Below are positions 45,466 through 53,814 of a stretch of DNA of 64,000 bases, one piece after another. The position numbers and the translations under genes were made by a program. Every line of letters starts with the position of its first letter. Position 1 is the first letter of the stretch. This DNA comes from UBA7236 sp964463165 (GTDB lineage Bacteria > Bacteroidota > Bacteroidia > Chitinophagales > BACL12). Where the stretch lies: positions 186,001 to 250,000 of the forward strand of contig CAYXBK010000003.1 in NCBI GenBank assembly GCA_964463165.1, written 5' to 3'. The notes under the pieces are model-generated. The model did not search any database. It worked only from the letters and a program-made list of their open reading frames with translations, and was not told where the DNA came from.

Positions 45466-47061
45466 ATGCGCTTTATACTCCTCTGTTTTTTACTTCTCGT
45501 TGCTCTGCGCTTTTCAGCTCAAACATTTTGTAAATCCTACGGCGATTCTGGAATTGAATATGCCGGTAAAATGATTACAACTTCGGATAAAGGATTTTTA
45601 TTAACCGGAAATACAAATTCCTGGTCGGGAGAATTTATGGATGATTTTGTTTTAAAGCTTGACTCGGCAGGAAATATACAATGGTCAACAATAATTTATA
45701 CAGCAATGGAAGATTTAGGGAAATCGGCGGTTGAATTAGCGGACGGGTCTTATATTATTTCCGGTTCAACCTACACCGATTCAAAGGGATATGATATTTC
45801 CTTTATTCATGTAAACCATGATGGAGATTTATTGAATGCCACCTATTTTGGCGATGAATTATATAATTGGGGGAATAAAATCATCACCACTTCGGATAAT
45901 GGTTTTGCAATTGCCGGTTATTCAGATACTGCCGGCGCTGCATTAATTACTTTTCAACCCCTGATTATGAAATTAAATGCAGCAGGGGAAATTGAATGGG
46001 CAAAAAGATTTTCTGTTTGTGCCGATTGCAGCGGCGAAGCTTTGGATATAATACAATTGCAGGACGAAAGTTATATCGTCACCGGATATATTTCTACCGG
46101 CTTTGCAGTAACAACTACGGATATGTTCCTTGCTAAATTTAATGCATCAGGTGATTTGCAATGGCTGAACAGATCGGGGAAAAATGATAAATATGAATCC
46201 GGAAATTCCATCATCAAATCAACAGGCAATGGATTTATTGTTGCCGGAACAAGTGTGGATGCAACATATGATATTTATCTCGCAAAAATTAATGATGAAG
46301 GAATTACAACAGATCAAAAAATAATTGATAATAGTACTGGAGAAACAGCGGCGCAAATTATTAAAACTAATGATAATCAATATGCGATCGGTGGAACCAG
46401 AATGACAGGTGATGATGACCATTATCTGATCAAACTCGATACATCACTGCAGATTATTTTTACTGCGCTGGCTGGTAATGAGGAAATTGAAAACACGACT
46501 TCAATTGTACAAACTCAGGATGATCATTTTGTTTTGTATGGGCACTCAATTCCTGCAGGCGGTTTCGCGGATGATTTATATCTTTTGCAATTTGATGCGG
46601 AAGGAAATAATTGTTGCCGAAACGACAGCGGCGGAATTGTATCAGACTATACCGGTGTATCTTCGGTGGGAGGATTTGATTTTCCCGTTTCATTTACCAG
46701 CACATCCGGTGCAGACTATTTTAATGGAGGAGAAGAAATAATTTTTTGCGAGGATACAATTCCCAAAGACACCATAATTCAAAATATTTATTCGGGCCTG
46801 TCAAACGACTTTCTGAAAATATTTCCTAACCCAAGCTCCGGAATATTTTCAATTGAATTTTTAAAAGATGGGCTGTCTCCAGATAAAATTATAATCAGGG
46901 ATGCGATGCAAAGAATTATTTATGAAGAGGAAAAATTGTTCTTTGGAAATTCTCCTCTCAAAATTGACTTCAGCAATTTCCCTGATGGTGTTTATTTTGT
47001 AAATATGATTAGTGACGGAGTTTCATATAAGGCTACTTTAATACATTCGGATGCGCACTGA
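45466..47061 (+). CDS. Secreted propeller-like protein with T9SS type A tail
   Basis: 531 residues: signal peptide (RFILLCFLLLVALRFSAQ), then seven to eight beta-rich repeats (about 20-400) with blades like MITTSDKGFLLTGNTNSWSGE, IITTSDNGFAIAGYSDTAG, IIKTNDNQYAIGGTRMTG and VQTQDDHFVLYGHSIPAGG, and a sorting tail from KIFPNPSSGIFSIEF to the end. Blades of this kind occur in Bacteroidota surface proteins of unknown binding partner. A CotH-type gene follows 25 bases later. Confidence 0.87.
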   Translation: MRFILLCFLLLVALRFSAQTFCKSYGDSGIEYAGKMITTSDKGFLLTGNTNSWSGEFMDDFVLKLDSAGNIQWSTIIYTAMEDLGKSAVELADGSYIISGSTYTDSKGYDISFIHVNHDGDLLNATYFGDELYNWGNKIITTSDNGFAIAGYSDTAGAALITFQPLIMKLNAAGEIEWAKRFSVCADCSGEALDIIQLQDESYIVTGYISTGFAVTTTDMFLAKFNASGDLQWLNRSGKNDKYESGNSIIKSTGNGFIVAGTSVDATYDIYLAKINDEGITTDQKIIDNSTGETAAQIIKTNDNQYAIGGTRMTGDDDHYLIKLDTSLQIIFTALAGNEEIENTTSIVQTQDDHFVLYGHSIPAGGFADDLYLLQFDAEGNNCCRNDSGGIVSDYTGVSSVGGFDFPVSFTSTSGADYFNGGEEIIFCEDTIPKDTIIQNIYSGLSNDFLKIFPNPSSGIFSIEFLKDGLSPDKIIIRDAMQRIIYEEEKLFFGNSPLKIDFSNFPDGVYFVNMISDGVSYKATLIHSDAH

Positions 47062-47073
47062 TTAATTTATTCG

Positions 47074-47081
47074 TAAATTTG
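47074..47081 (+). promoter_or_regulatory. -7 element TAAATTTG five bases before the CotH-type gene
   Basis: Matches TAnnTTTG; would give the CotH gene its own nearly leaderless transcript despite lying only 25 bases after the previous stop. Confidence 0.4.
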
Positions 47082-47086
47082 ATTTC

Positions 47087-48736
47087 ATGTACCGCCGGAT
47101 ACGCTCCTCCCTGCTTCTCTGTTTTCTTTTGATTTCATTTGCATGTAGTGCCCAGGTTGCGTTTACCGATTCAAATTTACCTATCGTTAAAATTTATACC
47201 GGTGGTGCGGAAATTATTGATGCGGTAAAGAAAACCTGCGATATGGAAATTATCTGGAATGAAGCAGGAGAAAGAAATTACATTACAGATCTTCCAAATA
47301 ATTATAACGGCAAAATCGGAATTGAAATCAGAGGTTCAACATCACAGCAATATCCGAAAAAATCATATGGTCTGGAAACAAGAGATACCGCCGGCATCAG
47401 ATTAAATGTATCGTTGCTCGGCATGCCTGCAGAAAATGACTGGATCTTATACGGCGCTTATCCCGATAAAACATTAATGCGCAATGAGATCACTTTTCAT
47501 TTATTTTCAAGAATGCAGGATTGGTCGCCGCGATTTGTTTATTGCGAATTATTAATCGATGATGAATATATGGGTGTTTATTCTTTAGTGGAAAGAGTAA
47601 AAAATGATAAACACCGGGTTGATATTGCCAACCTTGATTCAAATGATATCGCAGGCGATTCATTAACGGGCGGTTATATTATCAAGATCGATAAATTAAC
47701 GGGAAGCAGCACAACAACATGGACATCACCATATCAGTATAAACTTTTGTATTTATATCATGATCCCGAAGACATTGAATTAACATTAGAACAAAAAGCA
47801 TTTATTAAAAATTATGTAACTGATTTTGAAAATGTTGTTTACAGCCCCGGCTTCACTGATCCGGTTTTCGGTTACCGTGGATATATTGATGTAAATTCTT
47901 TTATTGATTTTTTTCTGATGCAGGAATTAGGAAGAACTGTAGACGGATATCGTTCGAGCAGTTTCATGTACAAAGACAAAGGAGAAAAATTATGTGCAGG
48001 CCCCATGTGGGATTTTAATCTATCGTATGGCAACGCCGATTATTGCGAAGCTTTCGATACAACGGGCTGGCAATATAATTTTGCAGTAGTGTGCGATTAT
48101 TTCACTACCGAACCACCTGAATGGTGGCCGCGGTTTCTGGAGGATTCGTCCTATGTGCGGCAAATGAAATGCAGATGGGAAGATTTGCGCTCAGGCATTT
48201 TACATACCGATTCAATTAATGCATGGATCGACTCTGTTGCAGCTTTACTCGATGAATCACAAACCAGAAATTTCATGCAGTGGGATATTCTTGGTGAATA
48301 TGTCAACTGGAATTATTTTGTGGGAGATACTTATGAAGAGGAAATTGATTATTTGAAATGGTGGTTCAAAGCACGCATGTCGTGGATGGATGAAAACCTG
48401 CCGGGTGCTTGTCCTGATCTTGTTGCAGATTCAACTTATCACGATGGTTTTGACCCGGTTGAAACTGCGATCAACAATATTCAACCAATTTATACTACAG
48501 TTTATCCAAATCCATTTTCTTCTTCAGCAACCTTCGCTTACGATAGCCGCGACCAGTCTGCAAAACAATTGATCATTTCAGATTTATTGGGTTTGGAAGT
48601 GGCGAGATATGTTATTCCTGCCGGCAAACAATCGGTAATTATTGAAAGCGCCGGGCTTGCAAACGGCATTTATATTTATCAGTTCATAGATGGATTTGTA
48701 AAACTTGGTTCCGGCAGAATTGTAATCAGCAGGTAA
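47087..48736 (+). CDS. CotH kinase-family protein with T9SS type A tail
   Basis: 549 residues. Signal peptide (to CSAQ), then the CotH core: IGIEIRGSTSQQYPKKSYGLETRD, PAENDWILYGAYPDKTLMRNEITF, YMGVYSLVERVKNDKHRVDI, GGYIIKIDKLTG, and GPMWDFNLSYGNADYCEAFD, with the conserved aspartates of the atypical kinase fold. The tail starts TVYPNPFSSSATFAY. In Bacillus CotH phosphorylates coat proteins; in Bacteroidota the target is unknown. The secreted location is notable because ATP is scarce there. Confidence 0.9.
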   Translation: MYRRIRSSLLLCFLLISFACSAQVAFTDSNLPIVKIYTGGAEIIDAVKKTCDMEIIWNEAGERNYITDLPNNYNGKIGIEIRGSTSQQYPKKSYGLETRDTAGIRLNVSLLGMPAENDWILYGAYPDKTLMRNEITFHLFSRMQDWSPRFVYCELLIDDEYMGVYSLVERVKNDKHRVDIANLDSNDIAGDSLTGGYIIKIDKLTGSSTTTWTSPYQYKLLYLYHDPEDIELTLEQKAFIKNYVTDFENVVYSPGFTDPVFGYRGYIDVNSFIDFFLMQELGRTVDGYRSSSFMYKDKGEKLCAGPMWDFNLSYGNADYCEAFDTTGWQYNFAVVCDYFTTEPPEWWPRFLEDSSYVRQMKCRWEDLRSGILHTDSINAWIDSVAALLDESQTRNFMQWDILGEYVNWNYFVGDTYEEEIDYLKWWFKARMSWMDENLPGACPDLVADSTYHDGFDPVETAINNIQPIYTTVYPNPFSSSATFAYDSRDQSAKQLIISDLLGLEVARYVIPAGKQSVIIESAGLANGIYIYQFIDGFVKLGSGRIVISR

Positions 48737-48827
48737 ACCACTTGAACGGAATGTGCATTAATTGGTGGATTAATTATTTTCCATTTCTCAAATTTCCGTT
48801 ATTATTGCAGTACCAAAATGTACAACT

Positions 48828-48926
48828 ATGGCAAAAGGTAAAAATGTAAAAAAAGAAACAAAGAAAAAGCCTGAAAAAACAAAGAAGGAAAAGAAAGCAG
48901 AAAAAATTGCTAAAAAATCTAAATAA
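48828..48926 (+). CDS. Very small lysine-rich protein (32 residues)
   Basis: MAKGKNVKKETKKKPEKTKK followed by EKKAEKIAKKSK: 16 of 32 residues are Lys. It has an ATG, a TAA stop and a terminator 24 bases later. It is too short for most gene callers. Possible nucleic-acid-binding or ribosome-associated peptide by composition only; not bTHX, which has a different sequence. Confidence 0.62.
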   Translation: MAKGKNVKKETKKKPEKTKKEKKAEKIAKKSK

Positions 48927-48950
48927 GGAATTCCTTCTTTATGAAAACTA

Positions 48951-48985
48951 AAAAAGCGGTCCGCCATTTGGCAGACCGCTTTTGT
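48951..48985. terminator. Bidirectional terminator
   Basis: AAAAGCGGTC (ccgccatttggca) GACCGCTTTT: 10-bp stem with A- and T-flanks, serving both the small lysine-rich gene on the plus strand and the DEAD-box helicase gene on the minus strand (stop at 49005). Confidence 0.88.
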
Positions 48986-49004
48986 TTTTATTGGAATGAG
49001 TTGT

Positions 49005-50273
49005 TTAAACTGTTCTTGGCCTTCTCTTAAATCTCGAATAATTTTTATTCGGCCGGTTCGAAGAACTGTTATTTCCATTATAAGATTTTGTTACCGGCTT
49101 ATTCTCAAATTGCGAACGGCGCATTTCCGATTCACTCATTTCGAACGGATGATCGTTAATTACAGGAATTGCTTTACCCGTTAATTTCTGAATATCACGC
49201 AAATATGCTTTCTCTTCTGCATCGCAAAATGAAATTGCGATTCCGGATGCACCTGCTCTGCCTGTGCGGCCAATGCGGTGCACGTAGGTTTCAGCAATAT
49301 TCGGAATTTCATAATTGATCACGTGCGATAATTCCTCAAGATCAATTCCTCTCGCAGCAATATCCGTTGCAACCAGTATTCTTGTTTTTTTCAGCTTGAA
49401 ATTATTGAGCGCATTTTGTCTTGCATTCTGTGATTTGTTACCGTGAATCGCTTCCGCTTTAATTCCGGCTTTATGCAGATCACGGCATAATTTATCGGCA
49501 CCATGTTTTGTGCGGGTAAATACAAGCGCATTTGTGATGGTATCATCTTTCAAAAGAAAATCAAGAAGATTTCTTTTTTGTGCTTTTGAAACGAAATAAA
49601 CCGATTGCTCGATAATTTCTACTGTGGATGATACAGGTGTTACCGTAACTTTTGCTGCATCATGTAAAAGTGAATGTGCAAGCGATGCAATTTCAGGAGG
49701 CATGGTTGCTGAAAAAAACAGCGTTTGTTTTTTAACAGGCAATTTTGCCACGATCTTTTTTACATCATGAATAAATCCCATGTCGAGCATGCGATCTGCT
49801 TCATCCAAAACAAAATGCTGAATCCTGTCTAATCGCACAAATCCCTGATTCATTAAATCAAGTAAACGCCCGGGTGTGGCGATCAATACATCAACGCCTC
49901 TGCGCAATTGTTGCGTTTGTGAAAATTGTGATACACCGCCAAATACAACAGTATGATTTAAACCCGTGTATTTTCCATAAGCCGTAAAACTTTCACCGAT
50001 CTGGATGGCAAGTTCACGTGTAGGTGTAAGCACGAGTGCTTTAATTGCCCGCGGACCGTTTTGCTGATTTTGTTTTTGATTGTATAATAATTGAATGATC
50101 GGAATTGCAAATGCTGCAGTTTTTCCTGTTCCTGTCTGGGCACAGCCTAAAAGGTCTCTGCCCGTTAATAAAATTGGAATTGCTTCCGATTGGATAGGAG
50201 TAGGCGTGGTATAGCCCTCCTGTTTCAGAGCCTTTAGTACAGGCTCAATAAGTCCTAATTTGTCGAACGACAT
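49005..50273 (-). CDS. DEAD-box RNA helicase (RhlE-like)
   Basis: 422 residues with all motifs: Q-motif (TTPTPIQSEAIPILL), AQTGTGKTAAFAIPI, PTRELAIQIGESF, TPGRLLDLM, VLDEADRMLDMGF, FFSATMPPEI, DIAARGIDLEELSHVI and YVHRIGRTGRAG, then a basic tail (SSNRPNKNYSRFKRRPR). Unwinds structured RNA. A 348-base region precedes it. Confidence 0.94.
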   Translation of the reverse strand: MSFDKLGLIEPVLKALKQEGYTTPTPIQSEAIPILLTGRDLLGCAQTGTGKTAAFAIPIIQLLYNQKQNQQNGPRAIKALVLTPTRELAIQIGESFTAYGKYTGLNHTVVFGGVSQFSQTQQLRRGVDVLIATPGRLLDLMNQGFVRLDRIQHFVLDEADRMLDMGFIHDVKKIVAKLPVKKQTLFFSATMPPEIASLAHSLLHDAAKVTVTPVSSTVEIIEQSVYFVSKAQKRNLLDFLLKDDTITNALVFTRTKHGADKLCRDLHKAGIKAEAIHGNKSQNARQNALNNFKLKKTRILVATDIAARGIDLEELSHVINYEIPNIAETYVHRIGRTGRAGASGIAISFCDAEEKAYLRDIQKLTGKAIPVINDHPFEMSESEMRRSQFENKPVTKSYNGNNSSSNRPNKNYSRFKRRPRTV

Positions 50274-50621
50274 AATAAAAAAATGAATTTATATAAGGTG
50301 GGAAAACTTTACAGATACAAAGTCAACTCAGGTTGACATGCAGTGTTCTTCTCTAATTATTTAACTGCCTTATGGTTTTAATTAAATGCTTTACCCGGTT
50401 TTTCATTTTCCATCTGAACACATTTCTGAAAATAGCACCGGCTCAGCAATACAGTGCAAATATACAGTTATAATCCGGAATAGGTTCATTTTCCGTAAAA
50501 TCAATCCTGCCCATAACAGATTTTACTGCTATTTATTTCCGTTATAATCAACCCTGTGGCATGTTTCCTTCTTATCGGCGGAATGTTATAATTTTACCCT
50601 TCTATCAACCGTTTTTCAAAA
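50274..50621. other. 348-base gene-free divergent region
   Basis: Lies between the divergent DEAD helicase and DUF192 genes. It has an inverted repeat TCAAC-TCAG-GTTGA (50324-50337) close to the helicase start, a half-site TTATCGGCGGAATG (50573) and otherwise no ORF, array or RNA signature. A long leader for the helicase message is possible, as many cold-induced DEAD helicases have, but is not shown. Confidence 0.5.
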
Positions 50622-51119
50622 ATGAAAGTAATTTTCAAAGTCATGATCATCACATTTTCTCTTACCTTAATTGCAGCCTGCAATAAAAAGGAAGATGTTC
50701 ACAACCCGAAAACACCTGAACATGTACAACCGAAATTTGTGAAAGAAGGCGAACTTACTTTTCTCAAACCGGATGGAAGTGCGATCGTGAAAATCAATAT
50801 TGAACTTGCACTTACAGAAGCAGAACAGGAACAGGGATTAATGAACCGCTCATTTATGAGTAACGACCAGGGAATGTTGTTTGTGTTTGATAAGGATGAG
50901 CCACGCGGATTCTGGATGCGCAATACAATCATTCCGCTTGACATCATGTATGTAAATTCCAAAATGGAGATCATTCACATTGCTGAAAATACGGAGCCTT
51001 TTTCCGAAAAAAGTATTCCTTCTCAAGGCCCTGCAAAATATGTGATTGAAGTGAATGCGGGTTTCTCAGCCCAATATTCAATTACAAAAGGTGTGAAGGT
51101 TGCTTACACTGAAATGTAA
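50622..51119 (+). CDS. DUF192 lipoprotein
   Basis: 165 residues. Lipoprotein signal ending LTLIAAC, so lipid-anchored at Cys20. DUF192 core: IVKINIELALTEAEQEQGLMNR (R-x-L family block), NDQGMLFVFDKDEPRGFWMRNT, IPLDIMYVNSKMEIIHI and AKYVIEVNAGF. The family is common and small; no activity established. Followed by thioredoxin-fold genes. Confidence 0.87.
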   Translation: MKVIFKVMIITFSLTLIAACNKKEDVHNPKTPEHVQPKFVKEGELTFLKPDGSAIVKINIELALTEAEQEQGLMNRSFMSNDQGMLFVFDKDEPRGFWMRNTIIPLDIMYVNSKMEIIHIAENTEPFSEKSIPSQGPAKYVIEVNAGFSAQYSITKGVKVAYTEM

Positions 51120-51175
51120 TTTTAATATTTGTTAAGACCGAACCTTTCGGCATGATTCAGGCTTAACTTAGCAAG

Positions 51176-51652
51176 ATGAAATTCCTGATCGGGATACTAT
51201 TGCTTTCCATATCTGCGCAAAAAATACAGGCACAGAATTATTCCGTTAAATCATTTGAAGAATTTGAACAGTTCATTGCCAATCAAAACGATACGCTTTA
51301 CATCATTAATTTCTGGGCAACCTGGTGCAAACCCTGTATTGAAGAAATTCCGAATTTCGAAAAGGTAAACAGTGAAAATAAAAATGTAAAAGTGATATTG
51401 GTTTCACTTGATGGCCAGACTGTCTGGGAAAAATCATTACAACCTTTTTTAACTAATAATAATATTCAATCCACCGTCTGGGTTTTACCAGACAGGAAAC
51501 CAATCGACTGGATCGACAGGATTGATAACCGCTGGCAGGGATCTGTGCCAGGCACTTTATTTTTAAATAATGCTGCGGGAATAAAAATATTTGAAGAACA
51601 TCCTTTCACCTACGAACAACTTTTGGAAAAAATCAAATCAATTCAATCTTAA
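51176..51652 (+). CDS. Secreted TlpA-like thiol-disulfide oxidoreductase
   Basis: 158 residues: signal peptide (KFLIGILLLSISAQKIQA), thioredoxin fold with NFWATWCKPCIEEIPNFEKVN. WCKPC is the redox-active CxxC; the cis-Pro loop lies in the GSVPGTLFLN segment. Probably reduces or oxidises periplasmic substrates, perhaps during cytochrome or adhesin folding. Twelve bases before the next gene. Confidence 0.9.
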   Translation: MKFLIGILLLSISAQKIQAQNYSVKSFEEFEQFIANQNDTLYIINFWATWCKPCIEEIPNFEKVNSENKNVKVILVSLDGQTVWEKSLQPFLTNNNIQSTVWVLPDRKPIDWIDRIDNRWQGSVPGTLFLNNAAGIKIFEEHPFTYEQLLEKIKSIQS

Positions 51653-51664
51653 AAATTAAAAACT

Positions 51665-52267
51665 ATGAATCTTCTCCTTTCAATTGTATCCATGTTCATA
51701 TTAAACACACATCCTGCACCTGCCGGTTATGCAGTTGGAGATAAAGTGGAAAATTTTTCACTCACAAATACTGTGGATGGCAAACAGGTTGCATTAAATG
51801 ATTATTTAAATAAAAACGGCGTGATCGTGGTTTTTACCTGCAATCATTGCCCGTATGCAAAAGCGTATGAAAGCCGCATCATGGATCTCGATAAAAAATA
51901 TGCATCAGCTGGTTATCCGGTTTTGGCAATCAATTCAAATGATCCTGTTGCCGAACCAAGCGATTCTCCCGATCAAATGAAAAAACGTGCTGCAGAAATG
52001 AATTATTCATTTCCTTATTTATTTGATGAAACACAAAATATCGCAAAAGCATTTGGAGCAACAAGAACGCCGCATGTATTTCTTCTCCAAAAAACTTCAA
52101 CCGGTTTTGTAGTAAGTTATATCGGTGCGATTGATGATAATACGTACGAAATTTCCGCGGTGCAAAATAAATATGTTGAAAGTGCAATCACTTCTCTTCA
52201 AAATCATGAACAACCAAATCCGAATTTTACGAAGGCGATTGGGTGTACGATTAAGTGGAAAGAATAG
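51665..52267 (+). CDS. Secreted peroxiredoxin-like/thioredoxin-family protein
   Basis: 200 residues, AhpC/TSA-like fold (PRX-like-1 group): short signal (LLLSIVSMFILNTHPAPA), VENFSLTNTVDGKQVALNDYL, FTCNHCPYAKAYESRIMDLDKKY with a CxxC, PVLAINSNDPV, SFPYLFDETQNIAKAFGATRTPHVFLL. Its CNHCPYAK motif gives a possible resolving pair. Probably cotranscribed with the TlpA-like gene. Confidence 0.87.
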   Translation: MNLLLSIVSMFILNTHPAPAGYAVGDKVENFSLTNTVDGKQVALNDYLNKNGVIVVFTCNHCPYAKAYESRIMDLDKKYASAGYPVLAINSNDPVAEPSDSPDQMKKRAAEMNYSFPYLFDETQNIAKAFGATRTPHVFLLQKTSTGFVVSYIGAIDDNTYEISAVQNKYVESAITSLQNHEQPNPNFTKAIGCTIKWKE

Positions 52268-52300
52268 AGTCAGGAGTCAAGAGCCAAGAGTCAGGATGCG
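52266..52300. repeat. GAGTCAGGAGTCAAGAGCCAAGAGTCAGG word array
   Basis: Direct words of the GACTC family; inverse arrays lie at 10803-10825 and 52738-52770, flanking the four-helix-bundle gene on both sides. Confidence 0.75.
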
Positions 52301-52306
52301 TTTATC

Positions 52307-52660
52307 TTAGATTTTTAATTTATTCTTAAAGCGGTAAATCATTTTCTGTAGGGCAATGATTTTTCCAGACAGATCTACAAATATTAATTCATCAATGTAT
52401 GACAAATTCTTGGAAATAATTATTTGAGTTTCTAATTCAAAACATGATCCTAGAGCAATTGAAAGAAAATGATTAAAATCTTTATCTGAATTCCGTCCAG
52501 AACCTTCCGCGATATTTGAAGGAATGGAAACGGCGCTTCTTCTCATCTGATTACTAAGTCCAAATAATTCTTCTTTTGGAAATGATTTTGTGTTTTGGTA
52601 AATCAAAGTAGAAAGAGAAATGCTTTGATTCCAGATTTTCATTTTTTTGTAGTTATGCAT
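52307..52660 (-). CDS. Four-helix-bundle protein (23S rRNA intervening-sequence family)
   Basis: 117 residues. HNYKKMKIWNQSISLSTLIYQNTKSFP, LSNQMRRSAVSIPSNIAEGSGR, and FNHFLSIALGSCFELETQIIIS are the family's signature; the family was first found encoded in 23S rRNA insertions and is common as solo genes in Bacteroidota. Function unknown. Bracketed on both sides by GACTC-word arrays. Start at the His-preceding ATG (52660) rather than a longer one. Confidence 0.88.
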   Translation of the reverse strand: MHNYKKMKIWNQSISLSTLIYQNTKSFPKEELFGLSNQMRRSAVSIPSNIAEGSGRNSDKDFNHFLSIALGSCFELETQIIISKNLSYIDELIFVDLSGKIIALQKMIYRFKNKLKI

Positions 52661-52735
52661 ACCTAGGGGTTTAGATATCAAAAATAATATTTATCCAAAG
52701 CCCTTATCTAAAATAAATGCTTATTTTATAGATTA

Positions 52736-52770
52736 ACCCATCCTGACTCTTGGCTCTTGACTCCTGGCTC
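52736..52770. repeat. CCTGACTCTTGGCTCTTGACTCCTGGCTC word array
   Basis: Four direct words of the GACTC family immediately after the gpsA stop codon. Confidence 0.75.
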
Positions 52771-53814
52771 TTAAAGAAACTCCACATCCATACTAAACCG
52801 ATCACCCATCAAATAATGCAATCCCGCTTCAACGGAAAGATCTTCATAAATACCTTCGTATAATGTGCGGATGATGGGGCAGGAAATTTTATAATAATTG
52901 GCGAGGCCATTTGCAATTTTAATTGTATTTACACCTTCGGCAACTTCTTCCATGGTGTTTAAAATATCATTTATTTTTTCTCCTTTTGCCAACCGGTAAC
53001 CAACTGTATAATTTCTGCTGGTAGGTGAGGAGCAGGTTGCGATAATATCACCGATTCCCGCTAATCCTAAAAATGATTTTTCCTCAGCGCCGAAATGCTT
53101 GCTGAGATGAATGATTTCCGCAAGACCTTTTGTAATAAATAATGCTTTTGCATTTTCTCCAAGTCCAAGGCCGCTTACAATTCCGGAACCGATGGCGAGA
53201 ATATTTTTTAATACACCGCTTAATTCAACACCTTTGATATCATGACTTCCGTATACCAGAAATCGTGAACTCTTTAATGCGCTTTGCCCTTCACGGATCA
53301 CTTCATCAAATCTGCTTGCAATAACAGTTGCAGCCGGTAATTCATGCATCATCTCCTTTGCAAGATTCGGCCCGGCCATACAACCGATTTTCACAACCGC
53401 ACTTTCATTGCGGATCACTTCACTCATGCTTAATACTCTGTCGCGAACGATCTTGGCTTTTTTATTTAATTTTTTTTCGCCCTTCTTTTTTAAAGTCAAT
53501 CCTTTCGTGCCGTGAATTAAAATATGATCGGGACGTAAATACGGCGACATGCTCCGGATCATTTCTTTAAAATTATTTGAAGGGATAACCGGGAAAATCA
53601 GGTAGCATTCTTCTGCAATTTTTTTCAGGTCATTTGTCGGGGTAATATTTTTATGTAGTGTTTGTCCGGTTGAGGTATTTGTGCGGATCATTTCTTCCAC
53701 ATATTCCGGACGACGGGAGTATAGATAAACATTCCTGTTTTCTGCAAGCAGATTGGCAACCACGGTTCCAAAACTCCCTGCACCAATAACACCGACAGAT
53801 TCTTTTTTAAACAT
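52771..53814 (-). CDS. gpsA: NAD(P)H-dependent glycerol-3-phosphate dehydrogenase
   Basis: Reduces dihydroxyacetone phosphate to sn-glycerol 3-phosphate for lipid synthesis. 347 residues: Rossmann motif VGVIGAGSFGTVVANLLA, HGTKGLTLKKKGEKKL, MAGPNLAKEMMHELPAATVIAS, KNILAIGSGIVSGLGLGENAKALFITKGLAE and FLGLAGIGDIIATCSSPTSRN. It overlaps the end of the upstream acyltransferase gene by eight bases. Confidence 0.95.
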   Translation of the reverse strand: MFKKESVGVIGAGSFGTVVANLLAENRNVYLYSRRPEYVEEMIRTNTSTGQTLHKNITPTNDLKKIAEECYLIFPVIPSNNFKEMIRSMSPYLRPDHILIHGTKGLTLKKKGEKKLNKKAKIVRDRVLSMSEVIRNESAVVKIGCMAGPNLAKEMMHELPAATVIASRFDEVIREGQSALKSSRFLVYGSHDIKGVELSGVLKNILAIGSGIVSGLGLGENAKALFITKGLAEIIHLSKHFGAEEKSFLGLAGIGDIIATCSSPTSRNYTVGYRLAKGEKINDILNTMEEVAEGVNTIKIANGLANYYKISCPIIRTLYEGIYEDLSVEAGLHYLMGDRFSMDVEFL

